DNA from: Clostridia bacterium
GTDB lineage: Bacteria > Bacillota > Clostridia > Oscillospirales > RGIG8002
Reading direction: 5' to 3'
NCBI GenBank assembly: GCA_017453725.1
Contig: JAFTEJ010000046.1
Span: forward strand, 1-33,324
Length of the DNA stretch: 33,324 nucleotides
Below the pieces are notes generated by a model. That model did not search any database, had not been told where the DNA came from, and was given only the letters and a program-made list of their open reading frames with translations. Below are positions 6,578-17,170 of this stretch, piece by piece; the stretch's first letter is position 1, and every line of letters starts with the position of its first letter. The position numbers were made by a program, and so were the translations under genes.

Positions 6578-8295
6578 GCGGAAAACTCACCGCCGTGATA
6601 TGGTCCGAAAAAGCGCCGGATGAAGCCAGACGCGAGCGGTTCATCGACTTCATCGAGAGCAGATACGGCGAACGCGCCGGGCTCGAATGGCGCTTTGACG
6701 GGAGCATAAAGAACGGCTTCCGGCTGGAGGTCGGCTCCGACGTCTACGACTGGACGGTCGAGGGGCGCCTTGCGCAGCTCAAAAAGGAGATATACGCCGC
6801 CGGCGAAAGCGAAGGCGGCTTTGACGTCGTGCCGCTGATGAAGGAAAGCATCGGCGCCTGGGAGCCGCGCGTTACGGCTGACCGGATCGGCAGAGTCGTC
6901 AGCGTCGGCGACGGCATCGCCGTCGTCAGCGGGCTCGAAGAGGCATTTTACGGCGAGATAGTCATATTTGAAGACGGCAGCCGCGGAATGGTGCAGGACC
7001 TGCGCGAGAATTCCCTCGGCTGCATACTTTTCGGCGGTGAGGAAGGCGTTTACGCCGGCTCCGAGGTGCGCCGCACCGGCAGGGTCGCGGGCATTCCCTG
7101 CGGCGAGGGCTTCCTCGGCAGGGTCGTCGACGCGCTCGGCTCGCCCGTCGACGGCGGCGGCGCGATAGCGGCGGAGGAATACCGTCCCGTCGAGCAGGCC
7201 GCTCCCGCGATAATCGACCGCCGCCCGGTCAACCTTCCGCTTGAAACCGGCATCCTTGCGATAGATTCGATGCTCCCCATCGGAAGGGGACAGCGCGAGC
7301 TCATAATCGGCGACAGACAGACGGGCAAGACGTCCATCGCCGTCGATACGATAATAAACCAGAAGGACAAGGGCGTCGTATGTGTCTACGTCGCGATAGG
7401 GCAGAAGGCGAGCTCGGTCGCCTCCGTCGTCCGCGCGCTGACTCTCGAGGACGCGATGAAATACACCGTCGTCGTCAGCGCGACGGCGGCTGACTCCGCT
7501 CCGCTGCAGTATCTCGCGCCTTACGCCGGCTGTACTATCGCGGAATACTTTGCCGCGTCCGGCAGGGACGTGCTGATCGTTTACGACGACCTTTCGAAGC
7601 ACGCGGTAGCTTACCGCGCCCTGAGCCTGCTGCTCGGGCGCGCCCCGGGCAGAGAAGCCTATCCCGGAGACGTCTTCTATCTGCATTCCAGACTGCTTGA
7701 ACGCGCCGCCTGTCTGACCGAAGAAAAGGGCGGCGGAAGCATAACCGCCCTGCCGATAGTCGAAACGCAGGCGGGCGACGTTTCCGCGTATATCCCGACA
7801 AACATCATATCAATAACCGACGGGCAGATATACCTTGAGGGCGATATGTTCCACGCCGGACAGCGTCCCGCCGTGAACGTGGGGCTTTCGGTCTCGCGCG
7901 TCGGCGGCGACGCGCAGACGAAGGCGATGAAGAAGGCGGTCGGAACGCTGCGCCTCGACCTCGCGCAATACCGCGAGACGGAGGTCTTTATGCAGTTTTC
8001 GAGCGACCTTGACGAAGCCACCCGCCGCAAGCTGAAATACGGCGAGGGGCTGATGTATATGCTCCGCCAGCCGCGGCAGTCGCCGATGAGTATGCACAGT
8101 CAGGTGATATTCCTCGTCGCCGCGCTGAACGGATGCTTCCCCGACTCCGAGCCGGAGGAGTTTCGTCCGCGGCTTGAGCGGCTCGTCGGAGTCTGCGAGC
8201 GCGAGCATCCCGCGCTCTGCTCGCGTATCGACGGAGGAACGCTAACAGCGGATGACGAGGCTGAGATTATCTCCGCCGCGGCGAAGATGGAATAA
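6574..8295 (+). CDS. atpA: delta C-terminal domain fused to F-type ATP synthase alpha subunit
   Basis: 573 residues, about 70 longer than a normal alpha. Residues 4-74 resemble the C-terminal domain of delta (AtpH/OSCP): LTAVIWSEKAPDEARRERF, then LEWRFDGSIKNGFRLEVG, then VYDWTVEGRLAQLKKEI, matching the family pattern of V-T-A-x-L, D-x-x-I-x-G-G and D-x-S-x-x-x-R-L. Alpha proper starts about residue 86 (PLMKESIGAWEPRV, then VVSVGDGIAVVSGL). Further markers are the P-loop GDRQTGKT (246-253), IVYDDLSKHAVAYRALSLLL, GREAYPGDVFYLHSRLLERA and SVSRVGG with the arginine finger. The six-helix N-terminal domain of delta, which normally binds alpha, is missing. Frame is continuous and starts by ATGA overlap with atpF. 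With three alphas per F1, the fusion predicts up to three delta C-domains. M89 (6838) could be an internal start for plain alpha, but its ribosome site is weak. Confidence 0.93.
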   Translation: MSGKLTAVIWSEKAPDEARRERFIDFIESRYGERAGLEWRFDGSIKNGFRLEVGSDVYDWTVEGRLAQLKKEIYAAGESEGGFDVVPLMKESIGAWEPRVTADRIGRVVSVGDGIAVVSGLEEAFYGEIVIFEDGSRGMVQDLRENSLGCILFGGEEGVYAGSEVRRTGRVAGIPCGEGFLGRVVDALGSPVDGGGAIAAEEYRPVEQAAPAIIDRRPVNLPLETGILAIDSMLPIGRGQRELIIGDRQTGKTSIAVDTIINQKDKGVVCVYVAIGQKASSVASVVRALTLEDAMKYTVVVSATAADSAPLQYLAPYAGCTIAEYFAASGRDVLIVYDDLSKHAVAYRALSLLLGRAPGREAYPGDVFYLHSRLLERAACLTEEKGGGSITALPIVETQAGDVSAYIPTNIISITDGQIYLEGDMFHAGQRPAVNVGLSVSRVGGDAQTKAMKKAVGTLRLDLAQYRETEVFMQFSSDLDEATRRKLKYGEGLMYMLRQPRQSPMSMHSQVIFLVAALNGCFPDSEPEEFRPRLERLVGVCEREHPALCSRIDGGTLTADDEAEIISAAAKME

Positions 8296-8299
8296 CGAG

Positions 8300-11009
<2,710 letters not shown>

Positions 11010-11059
11010 AAGCGCCGCTTCGGGCGGCTCGGTATACCGACCGTTCATTCGCCAACCGA

Positions 11060-11087
11060 AAAACCGCACCCGATCGGGTGCGGTTTT
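11060..11087. terminator. bidirectional intrinsic terminator between atpC and degV
   Basis: AACCGCACCCGATCGGGTGCGGTT is an exact inverted repeat flanked by A5 on the left and T4 on the right, so it can serve the atp operon on the plus strand and degV on the minus strand. Confidence 0.9.
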
Positions 11088-11164
11088 GAACAGCGGCGAT
11101 ATTTTTATTTTTTGAACAGCGGCGATATTTTTATTTTTTGAACAGCGGCGATATTTTTATTTTA
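11088..11164. repeat. 26-bp tandem direct repeat, three copies
   Basis: The unit GAACAGCGGCGATATTTT followed by TATTTTTT begins at 11088, 11114 and 11140. The first two copies are identical; the third differs only at its end, where it runs into the degV stop codon (11162-11164). It sits between the shared terminator and degV. Its origin by slippage duplication is inferred. Confidence 0.95.
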
Positions 11165-12025
11165 CTTATGAACTCCCAAAAAGAATATCGCTAACGTCCC
11201 CGGTCCGGAGTGGGCTCCGATGACCGGTCCGATGTCGGTTATCAGCCCGGCGGTGACGCCGAACTCCTCCGTGACCTTCTCTTCGAGCAGCTTCGCGTCA
11301 TCGATGCAGTCGCCGTGGGAAATGAAATAGACAGGCTTTTCATCCTGCGCCAGCTCCTTCATCCGCGCGAGCATCGTGTTCAGCGACATACGCCTGCCGA
11401 TGACCTTGTGGACGGGGATGAGGTGCCCGTCGTCGTCGACGTGCAGTACGGGCTTTATGTTAAGCGCCGTGCCGAGCAGAGCGGATGCGGCGCTGACGCG
11501 CCCGCCGCGCTTGAGGTATTTCAGGTCGTCCACCGTGAACCAGTGGCAGATATGCGGAACTTTTTCGCGGATGTCCGCGGCGTTTTCGTCGAGCGTGAGA
11601 CCGCCGTCGCGGTTCTTCACGGCGTACCATACCAGCAGTCCGAGTCCGGCGGAGGCGGCGAGTGAGCTGACTACTTCCACGCGGCGGTCGGGAAATCTTT
11701 CGCCGAGCGTTTCCGCCGCCTTGAATGCGGCGCCGACGGTGCTGCTCAGTCCCGCCGAGAAGCCGATATAGAGAACGTCCCTGCCGGATTCGAGCGCCGG
11801 CGCGAAGCTTTTTATGAAATCGTCCTCATTCGCGGCGGAGGTCTTGAAAACGGCGCCCTCGCGCATTTCGCGGTAGAAGTCCGGCGTGGACATCTGCGCC
11901 TGCGTGTATTCCGCGGTCTCGCCGTCCCTGCGGAAGCGCAGGTCGACGCATCCGACATTCCATTCATTCAGGAGCTCGGGCGAAATATCACAGGCGGTGT
12001 CGGTGAAGATAGCGTAATTCTGCAT
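11162..12025 (-). CDS. DegV family fatty-acid-binding protein
   Basis: DegV/FakB-type protein that holds a fatty acid in a two-domain EDD fold, often to present it to the kinase FakA. Markers are FTDTACDISPELL at the N-terminus, SAGLSSTVGAAFKAAE, the VDDLKYLKRGGRVSAASALLGTALNIKPVL segment near residue 165-195, and IGPVIGAHSGPGTLAIFF at the C-terminus, whose H-S/T-G-P-G is the ligand-head contact in the family. Length 287 is typical. The ATG at 12025 has AGAGG about 12 bases upstream. It is a single gene convergent with the atp operon, and a perfect palindrome overlaps its promoter. No fakA is in the window, so a role in lipid uptake is inference from the family. Confidence 0.92.
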   Translation of the reverse strand: MQNYAIFTDTACDISPELLNEWNVGCVDLRFRRDGETAEYTQAQMSTPDFYREMREGAVFKTSAANEDDFIKSFAPALESGRDVLYIGFSAGLSSTVGAAFKAAETLGERFPDRRVEVVSSLAASAGLGLLVWYAVKNRDGGLTLDENAADIREKVPHICHWFTVDDLKYLKRGGRVSAASALLGTALNIKPVLHVDDDGHLIPVHKVIGRRMSLNTMLARMKELAQDEKPVYFISHGDCIDDAKLLEEKVTEEFGVTAGLITDIGPVIGAHSGPGTLAIFFLGVHK

Positions 12026-12068
12026 ATGCGATCAGCCTCTTGTATAAATAATGACAAAAACTATTATA

Positions 12069-12113
12069 ACTAATCTCTAAGATTAGTTTACCACACCTTG
12101 ATAATTATGTCAA
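12069..12113 (-). promoter_or_regulatory. degV promoter with overlapping palindromic operator candidate
   Basis: On the minus strand TTGACA (12108-12113) is followed after 17 bases by TAAACT (12085-12090). Directly over the start region lies the perfect 8-3-8 palindrome ACTAATCTTAGAGATTAGT (12069-12087), and a second -10-like TATAAT abuts it at 12063-12068. A repressor bound there would block either promoter. The cognate regulator is unknown. Confidence 0.7.
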
Positions 12114-12196
12114 TACCGGACCGTTCGACAAAAAATCGAAATTTTCGTGAAAACGCCGATGATTCCGGCTTCCGGAAAAATAATCGCAATTTATAC

Positions 12197-12225
12197 TTGT
12201 CTGCGCGAGCGTTCGGTAGTATAAT
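12197..12225 (+). promoter_or_regulatory. promoter of the DUF1836 gene
   Basis: TTGTCT (12197-12202), 17-base spacer, TATAAT (12220-12225). Start near 12232 gives a very short leader to the ATG at 12250. Confidence 0.85.
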
Positions 12226-12249
12226 AAACTCAGAGTGAGAGGTGAGGAT

Positions 12250-12852
12250 ATGCATTACGATAACGAACTCGTCGCGGGTAAGCTCCGCCGCTGGGAGAAA
12301 TACCTGAACGACTACCGTCTCCCGGACTGGGAGAGCATCCCCGATTTCGGACTTTATATGGAGCAGGTGCTCGCGCTACTGACCGAATACCTCGATTATC
12401 TCCCGCCGGAGATAAAGGAGGAACGCTTCATCACCGCCGCTACCATAAATAACTACGTCCGTAACAAGTTTATGCCGGAGCCGCGCAAAAAGAAGTATTA
12501 CCGTGTGCATATCGTTTATCTTATTATGATATGCACGCTCAAGCAGAGCCTGAGCATCGCGACTCTGCAGAAGATGATACCTGTCGGCATATCCGAAGCG
12601 GAGGTAAAAGAAATATACGACGCCTACGCTCTGCGCCACCGTGTAGCGGCGGAATACTTCGTGCGGCAGGTGCGTATGATCGCCGCGCCGCTGCTCGGGC
12701 ACGACGAAAGGGCGGTAGACGAGTCGGTGCGCAGCGCCGACGATCTGATCTCGCTGAGCGCGATCCTGAGCGGACTCTGTGGACTCCTCGCGGAAAAGCT
12801 GCTTCTGCTTGACGGAGTTCCGCTGACGGACGACGCGGTCAGGCTGCCGTAG
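12250..12852 (+). CDS. DUF1836 domain protein, putative MerR-like regulator
   Basis: Member of the DUF1836 family common in Firmicutes. The first half has the family pattern: RLPDWESIPDFGLYMEQVLALL, then ITAATINNYVRNKFMPEPRKKKY and HIVYLIMICTLKQSLSIATLQKMI. The segment ITAATINNYVRNKFMPEP resembles the helix-turn-helix and wing start of MerR-type DNA-binding proteins, so a DNA-binding role is plausible but unproven. The C-terminal half is helical and less conserved. The ATG at 12250 has AGAGGTGAGG immediately upstream and is preferred over the GTG at 12235. Length 200 is typical. It has its own promoter and is divergent from degV; whether it acts on the degV palindrome is open. Confidence 0.85.
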   Translation: MHYDNELVAGKLRRWEKYLNDYRLPDWESIPDFGLYMEQVLALLTEYLDYLPPEIKEERFITAATINNYVRNKFMPEPRKKKYYRVHIVYLIMICTLKQSLSIATLQKMIPVGISEAEVKEIYDAYALRHRVAAEYFVRQVRMIAAPLLGHDERAVDESVRSADDLISLSAILSGLCGLLAEKLLLLDGVPLTDDAVRLP

Positions 12853-12912
12853 ACAGCGAACGATCCGTGCCGCATATTTGTTTTCCGTCCGGAGAAAAAA
12901 CTCCGTCAGGGG

Positions 12913-12941
12913 TTGCAAAACGCGGCGTGGTGTTGTATAAT
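12913..12941 (+). promoter_or_regulatory. promoter of the first metallophosphoesterase gene
   Basis: TTGCAA (12913-12918), 17-base spacer, TATAAT (12936-12941). Start near 12948 leaves only about 18 bases of leader, just enough for the GGGAGGTGG ribosome site. Confidence 0.88.
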
Positions 12942-12965
12942 TGCAGATATGGGAGGTGGATACGC

Positions 12966-13787
12966 TTGAAGATATTCGGCGATCCCTTCTACCGCGTGGT
13001 CGACAGTGAAATAACGATACCCGGCGTTTCGGGAACGCACATACTGATGCAGATAAGCGACCTGCACCTTGCGGTCAGCGACGAGCTTTCTGATGAAGCC
13101 GAGAGGGAAAAAGCCGTCTCCTGCGAGGCGAACTGGATGACGTTGAGGGAGGATTTCACCCGCTGGCACAGCGAGCCCTTTGACGATTCAAAGCGCATCC
13201 CGAGCGCGAAGGTGCTGGAAAAGATGCTCGCGCTCGCGGAGGCGATGCGGCCGGAGGTCCTGCTGATGACGGGCGATATGCTCGACTTTGTCGGCCCCGC
13301 CGGAGCGCGCGCTATGCGCAAGGCGCTCGGCGGTTACGGAGGTCGCGTTATTTACGTCGACGGCAACCACGACGCCGGAACCGGCGGAGTGCGCGAAGGC
13401 GGAGCGGAGGTCGTTCGGCTGGAGGGCTTTTCCGTTATCGGCGTCAACAACGGCGGTATGACCGTCTGCGACGCGGAGCTCGCCCGGCTGAAGGCGCTCT
13501 GCGCCGAGGGAGAGCCGGTCATCGTCGCTCAGCATATCCCGGCGCTTACGGAAGCGAGCCGCGAGAAAATCGTCGGCTTCGGAGAGTATTTCTATATAGA
13601 CGCCGATTCCCGTGACGCAAACGCTGCCGAGCTCGTCCGTACCGAACGCGACGAAGCCGCCGTCAAAGCGGTGCTGTGCGGACATCTTCACTGCTTCGTC
13701 CGCAGCGAGATCGCACCCGGCAAGCCTCAGCTTTGCGCTTCGTCCGCGCTCTGCGGGTTTGTGCACAGGATAACCGTCAGAGGCTGA
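12966..13787 (+). CDS. calcineurin-like metallophosphoesterase
   Basis: Two-metal phosphoesterase; substrate unknown. Metal-binding motifs appear in order: ISDLHLAV (D-x-H), LMTGDMLDFVG (G-D), VDGNHDAG (G-N-H-D), VAQHIPAL (H) and LCGHLHCFV (G-H-x-H). The chosen start is TTG at 12966, because the promoter places the transcript start downstream of earlier in-frame codons and GGGAGGTGG lies just ahead of it. This gives 273 residues. The first 22 residues (FGDPFYRVVDSEITIPG) contain no convincing membrane segment, although YkoQ/YaeI-type relatives are often membrane-attached. A roughly 55-residue insert follows the first motif. It is a monocistronic-looking gene ahead of a lipoprotein. Confidence 0.88.
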   Translation: MKIFGDPFYRVVDSEITIPGVSGTHILMQISDLHLAVSDELSDEAEREKAVSCEANWMTLREDFTRWHSEPFDDSKRIPSAKVLEKMLALAEAMRPEVLLMTGDMLDFVGPAGARAMRKALGGYGGRVIYVDGNHDAGTGGVREGGAEVVRLEGFSVIGVNNGGMTVCDAELARLKALCAEGEPVIVAQHIPALTEASREKIVGFGEYFYIDADSRDANAAELVRTERDEAAVKAVLCGHLHCFVRSEIAPGKPQLCASSALCGFVHRITVRG

Positions 13788-13872
13788 TCGGCCGTTGAAT
13801 AGTTTCAGTCACGGCCGTACCGTTAAATATGTTATGATTGCGCGGCGCCGCCGCGACAAAAAGGAGGATATT

Positions 13873-14370
13873 ATGAAAAAAACATTGAGAATTATGCTTG
13901 CGCTGGCGCTGGTGCTCGCGTCGCTGCTCATCACGGGCTGCGGAGAAAAGCAGAATGAAACCGTGAATTCGGACGCCGAGCCGCAGTCGAGCTTCGGCGA
14001 AGGCGTGACCTACATCAGCGATAGTGACTACTATACCTATTATCAGGAGTTCACCACGAATTCAAAGGACTACGATGGGAAGAAGTTTGCCGTCGACGGT
14101 ATGTTCCACATCACCAAGCTTGAGGGCAGCGATATTCCGCAGCTTTTCCGTTATCATCTCGAAGTCGACCCCACCGACGGCAAGGAATACGCGTATTACC
14201 GCGGCTTTATGCTGAAGGGCGACGCCGTTATGATGGATACGCCCGAAAAAGCGTGGATCCGCGTTATCGGAGTCCTCGAGGCCGAGAGACACGACGATCA
14301 CGTCCACGTCTTCCTCAACGCCGAAAGCTTCGAGGTCCTCGATACCCCCGGCGCCGAATACGTCGAGTGA
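13873..14370 (+). CDS. small lipoprotein of unknown function
   Basis: Exported lipoprotein of 165 residues. The ATG at 13873 follows a near-perfect AAGGAGG with 5-base spacing. The signal MKKTLRIMLALALVLASLL ends in lipobox LITGC with Cys23. After a polar linker comes a compact domain with YYTYYQEFTTNSKDYDGKKF, VDGMFHITKL, YRGFMLKGDAVMM and KAWIRVIGVLEAE. The pattern of a 'hydrogen-bonded strand with YDGKKF / G-x-F / W-I-R-V-x-G-x-L' resembles an OB-like domain seen at the C-terminus of YcgQ/DUF1980 proteins. That resemblance is by memory and is weak. I do not assign a function. Confidence 0.82.
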   Translation: MKKTLRIMLALALVLASLLITGCGEKQNETVNSDAEPQSSFGEGVTYISDSDYYTYYQEFTTNSKDYDGKKFAVDGMFHITKLEGSDIPQLFRYHLEVDPTDGKEYAYYRGFMLKGDAVMMDTPEKAWIRVIGVLEAERHDDHVHVFLNAESFEVLDTPGAEYVE

Positions 14371-14430
14371 TTAGTCACGTTTTCGCACTGCCCGCCGAAA
14401 AAGGTACTCTTTTTATGACGCGGAGCAGGT

Positions 14431-14460
14431 TTGAACGGGATCCTATCGTTCGGATATAAT
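14431..14460 (+). promoter_or_regulatory. promoter-like element ahead of a terminator hairpin
   Basis: TTGAAC (14431-14436), 18-base spacer, TATAAT (14455-14460). The predicted start (about 14467) falls at the base of the terminator at 14469, so it would make a transcript of only about 35 bases. It may be fortuitous. Confidence 0.4.
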
Positions 14461-14468
14461 AACAAAAC

Positions 14469-14502
14469 GCGGTCATACCCGATGTATGACCGCTGTTTTT
14501 TT
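14469..14502 (+). terminator. intrinsic terminator after the lipoprotein gene
   Basis: GCGGTCATAC pairs perfectly with GTATGACCGC around a 5-base loop, followed by TGTTTTTTT. Confidence 0.92.
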
Positions 14503-14513
14503 GTGTGCATATG

Positions 14514-14555
14514 CGAAAACCGACCGACGGCGTGTTGTCTCTGCCGTCGGTCGGT
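14514..14555 (-). terminator. intrinsic terminator for the minus-strand block ending at 14663
   Basis: A perfect 13-bp stem (ACCGACCGACGGC with GCCGTCGGTCGGT, 14519-14555) and an 11-base loop. On the minus strand it is followed by TTTTCGC, about 110 bases past the DUF2007 stop. Confidence 0.75.
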
Positions 14556-14662
14556 CAATAACCGTTCAAAATCCGGCTTATCCTCTGATTTGCACGCCCT
14601 TATCGCGCGCCGAATGGGGCGGTTTTTTGATGCGGAAAGCCGCGTGTTCTGTTTTTCGGGAT

Positions 14663-14947
14663 TCAGAATACCGTGAACGGGTGCTTCTTTATACCGTCGC
14701 CGCCGTCGGCGTCGCGGTCGAAGAACGCCTTTACCAGCTCCGCCGCGCGATCGAAGTCGGTTTCGGAAACGTAGAGCTCCTGCCCGAAGACGGTATAGCC
14801 CATCGTCACCTTCATGAAGCCGCCGAGCCCGAGGTCCTTGACGAGCACCGGAATCCCCTCGTCTTTCAGCAGAGATGTGATCATCTGACTTTCCGTGAAG
14901 CTGCTGACGGTCGTCAGGAGTTTCAGTTTGATATCTTCATTCATCAT
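14663..14947 (-). CDS. DUF2007-like small protein
   Basis: 94-residue protein resembling the DUF2007 family (a ferredoxin-like alpha/beta fold often called a putative signal-transducing protein). Markers are KLLTTVSSFTESQMITSLLK at the N-terminus, DEGIPVLVKDLGLGGF, a short MGYTVFGQELYVSETDFDRA segment and AAELVKAFF. It starts ATGATG at 14947/14944, 5-8 bases after the phosphoesterase stop at 14953, with only a weak ribosome site, so translational coupling is likely. The two adjacent ATGs cannot be told apart. It is the last gene of the long minus-strand block. Function unknown. Confidence 0.75.
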   Translation of the reverse strand: MMNEDIKLKLLTTVSSFTESQMITSLLKDEGIPVLVKDLGLGGFMKVTMGYTVFGQELYVSETDFDRAAELVKAFFDRDADGGDGIKKHPFTVF

Positions 14948-14952
14948 AGCTT

Positions 14953-15720
14953 TCAGTCCAGACGCGGCTTGACCTTCAGACCGTGCGGCTCGACTCCGCA
15001 TTTGCGCGAATCGGGGTCGAGCTCGAGGATGCCGAAGGAGAGAACGTCGCCCTCGCAAATGGCGGGCTGCGTGTAATACATAACGCCGTTCACCGGGCGA
15101 AGCCGCCCTTCGTGGCAGTGGCCGGAAAGCACGAGCGGCACCTTGCCGCATTTCTCGATAACGGCGCGTACCTCGGCGGCGTTGTCGGGCGCGTAGAAAT
15201 CGGGGTTTTCGGGTGTTCCGAGGTCGTCGAGGCAGTGGTGGCATACGATGATCGCCCACTTGAAGTCTTCGCGCGAAAGCACGCGGTCGAGCCAGACAAG
15301 GCGGCTTTCGCTGACGTGCGCGACCGTCCAGTCGCGGGGCGAGCTGCCGTCCGCCGAGTAGTTAGCGTCCAGCACGATGAAGCGGATGTCGCCGCGCTTG
15401 AAGGAGTAGTCCGCGGCGGGAAGTCCCAGCACGGAAACGAGTTCGTCGCGCGGCATCGCCCAGAGGTCGTGATTGCCGATGGTGTGATAAACCGTAAGCG
15501 GCTGCGCATCGAGCGCCTTCAGGGCGCGGCGCAGGTCGGAGCGGTCGATGTCGCGGCTGCCGGAGCCGTTGACAAGGTCGCCGAGGTTGAGGATGAAATC
15601 GCATCCGGAGACCTCGGTGATGAATCTGTCGAGGCGGTCGAGCGCGCCGGAGGTTCGCCTGCCGTCGTAGTCGGAGACAGCGGAGGAATAGTGCAGGTCT
15701 GCAAGCAGAGCAACTTTCAT
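14953..15720 (-). CDS. calcineurin-like metallophosphoesterase (CpdA-like)
   Basis: 255-residue phosphoesterase with the full motif set: MKVALLADLHYS (D-x-H), LNLGDLVNG (G-D), HTIGNHDLW (G-N-H-D), IIVCHHCLDDLG (H) and LVLSGHCHEG (G-H-x-H). The layout is that of class III cyclic nucleotide phosphodiesterase-like or purple acid phosphatase-like proteins, without signal peptide, so cytosolic. It starts 4 bases after the pepD stop. It is unrelated in detail to the phosphoesterase at 12966 apart from the shared motifs. Substrate unknown; a role with the neighbouring dipeptidase is not implied. Confidence 0.88.
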   Translation of the reverse strand: MKVALLADLHYSSAVSDYDGRRTSGALDRLDRFITEVSGCDFILNLGDLVNGSGSRDIDRSDLRRALKALDAQPLTVYHTIGNHDLWAMPRDELVSVLGLPAADYSFKRGDIRFIVLDANYSADGSSPRDWTVAHVSESRLVWLDRVLSREDFKWAIIVCHHCLDDLGTPENPDFYAPDNAAEVRAVIEKCGKVPLVLSGHCHEGRLRPVNGVMYYTQPAICEGDVLSFGILELDPDSRKCGVEPHGLKVKPRLD

Positions 15721-15724
15721 TATA

Positions 15725-17170
15725 TCAGATCTTCCTTTCGATGAGCGCCTTGACGTAATCGTATACCCGTCCGGCGGAGTCAGCGTCGAGCCGCTCTGCG
15801 GCGGTATGTACGTCGCGGAGCGTCGGGCCTATGGAAACGCAGTCGGCGTCGCCGAGCTTGGCGGCGATGACGGCGGCTTCGAGGCCGGCGTGTATCGTGC
15901 CGACGAGCGGGCGCGAGCCGTACATTTCCTCATAGACCTTCACGCAGAGATCGCGCAGCGGCGAATCCTGTCGGAACTCCCACGCGCCGTAGCTACTGTT
16001 GACGGTCGTTTTTCCTCCGGCGAAGCCAAAGAGGGAGGTCAGCCGCATACGCAGCTCGTCAGCGGCGCTGTTGACCATACTGCGGAGCATGAAGGTCAGC
16101 TTCATCCCGCTCCCGTCGAGCTTGAGAATGCCGAGGTTGAGGGAGGTCTCGACCATATCGTCGAGCCCGTCGCACATACGAACGATCCCGTCCGGCACCT
16201 GATACCAGGCGAAGAGCAGCCGCTCCTGGTCGTCCGGCATGAGCACGCGGCAGTCCGCCGCGCCCTCGGGCGTCAGCGTGACCGTCAGTCCGGGGTCGGA
16301 TACGGCGTATTCGCGCTTTATCGCCTCCGCGGAGGCGTTTATAGCCGCCGCGACGGCGTCGCAGTCGGAGTCGGAGATAAAGAGGGCTTCCGCTTTTCGC
16401 GGTATGGCGTTGTCGAAGAAACCGCCGGCGGCGGAGGAGAGCCGGAAGTCCGCGCGGTACTGCAGCTCGTTGAGCAGGCGGGCGAGGACCTTGTTCGCGT
16501 TCGCGCGCTGCGCGATGATCTCGGTGCCGGAGTGCCCGCCGGCGAGCCCCTGTACGGTCAGCCTGTAGAGACGCCCGTGGAGCTCCTCGTAAGCGGCGTC
16601 GAATTCGGCGGTCATACATATCCCGCCGGCGCAGCCGGTGGTTATGACTCCCTCCTCCTCGCTGTCGAGGTTGATGAGCCTTCTGCCCCGGAGAGGCGAA
16701 ACGTCGAGCGCGTTCGCGCCGATAAGCCCGATCTCCTCGTCCGTGGTGAAGACGCATTCGAGGCGCGGATGCGAAAGCTCCTTATCGTCGAGCAGCGCGA
16801 GCATCATCGCGACGGCGATGCCGTCGTCCGCGCCGAGGCTCGTCCCATCCGCGCCGATGAGCCCGTTTTCGATCTTCAGCCGCAGCGCCTGCTTCGCGAA
16901 ATCGAAGTCGACGCCGTCGTCCGCGGCGCAGACCATATCCATATGCCCCTGAAGTATGATAGCGGGCTCGGATACCCTGCCGGGCGTGGCTTCGGAAATA
17001 ATTATTAAGTTGTTCGCTTCATCGCGGTAATACTCGAGCCGATGCTCCTCAGCGAAGCGCTCGACGAAGTCGGCGATGCCCTTCATATTCCCCGAGCCGT
17101 GGGGAACGGCGCAGATGCGCTCGAAAATTTCAAACAGTTTGCGCGGTTCGAGACCGCGGAGAACGTCCAT
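15725..17170 (-). CDS. pepD: aminoacyl-histidine dipeptidase (M20 family)
   Basis: Cytosolic zinc dipeptidase that cleaves Xaa-His and other dipeptides. The 481 residues match PepD in length and order. LFEIFERICAVPHGSGNMKGI opens the protein. Metal-site segments are LQGHMDMV (His), SLGADDGIAVAMMLALL (bridging Asp), FTTDEEIGLIGA (catalytic Glu pair) and NLDSEEEG. The lid domain includes GLAGGHSGTEI. The C-terminal ligand is in GTIHAGLEAAVI, followed by SIGPTLRDVHTAAERLD. The ATG at 17170 has GGAGG 8-13 bases upstream. Confidence 0.95.
   Translation of the reverse strand: MDVLRGLEPRKLFEIFERICAVPHGSGNMKGIADFVERFAEEHRLEYYRDEANNLIIISEATPGRVSEPAIILQGHMDMVCAADDGVDFDFAKQALRLKIENGLIGADGTSLGADDGIAVAMMLALLDDKELSHPRLECVFTTDEEIGLIGANALDVSPLRGRRLINLDSEEEGVITTGCAGGICMTAEFDAAYEELHGRLYRLTVQGLAGGHSGTEIIAQRANANKVLARLLNELQYRADFRLSSAAGGFFDNAIPRKAEALFISDSDCDAVAAAINASAEAIKREYAVSDPGLTVTLTPEGAADCRVLMPDDQERLLFAWYQVPDGIVRMCDGLDDMVETSLNLGILKLDGSGMKLTFMLRSMVNSAADELRMRLTSLFGFAGGKTTVNSSYGAWEFRQDSPLRDLCVKVYEEMYGSRPLVGTIHAGLEAAVIAAKLGDADCVSIGPTLRDVHTAAERLDADSAGRVYDYVKALIERKI

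Noticed and set aside
11088..11164. CRISPR array
   Set aside because: The 26-bp units are directly adjacent with no unique spacers.
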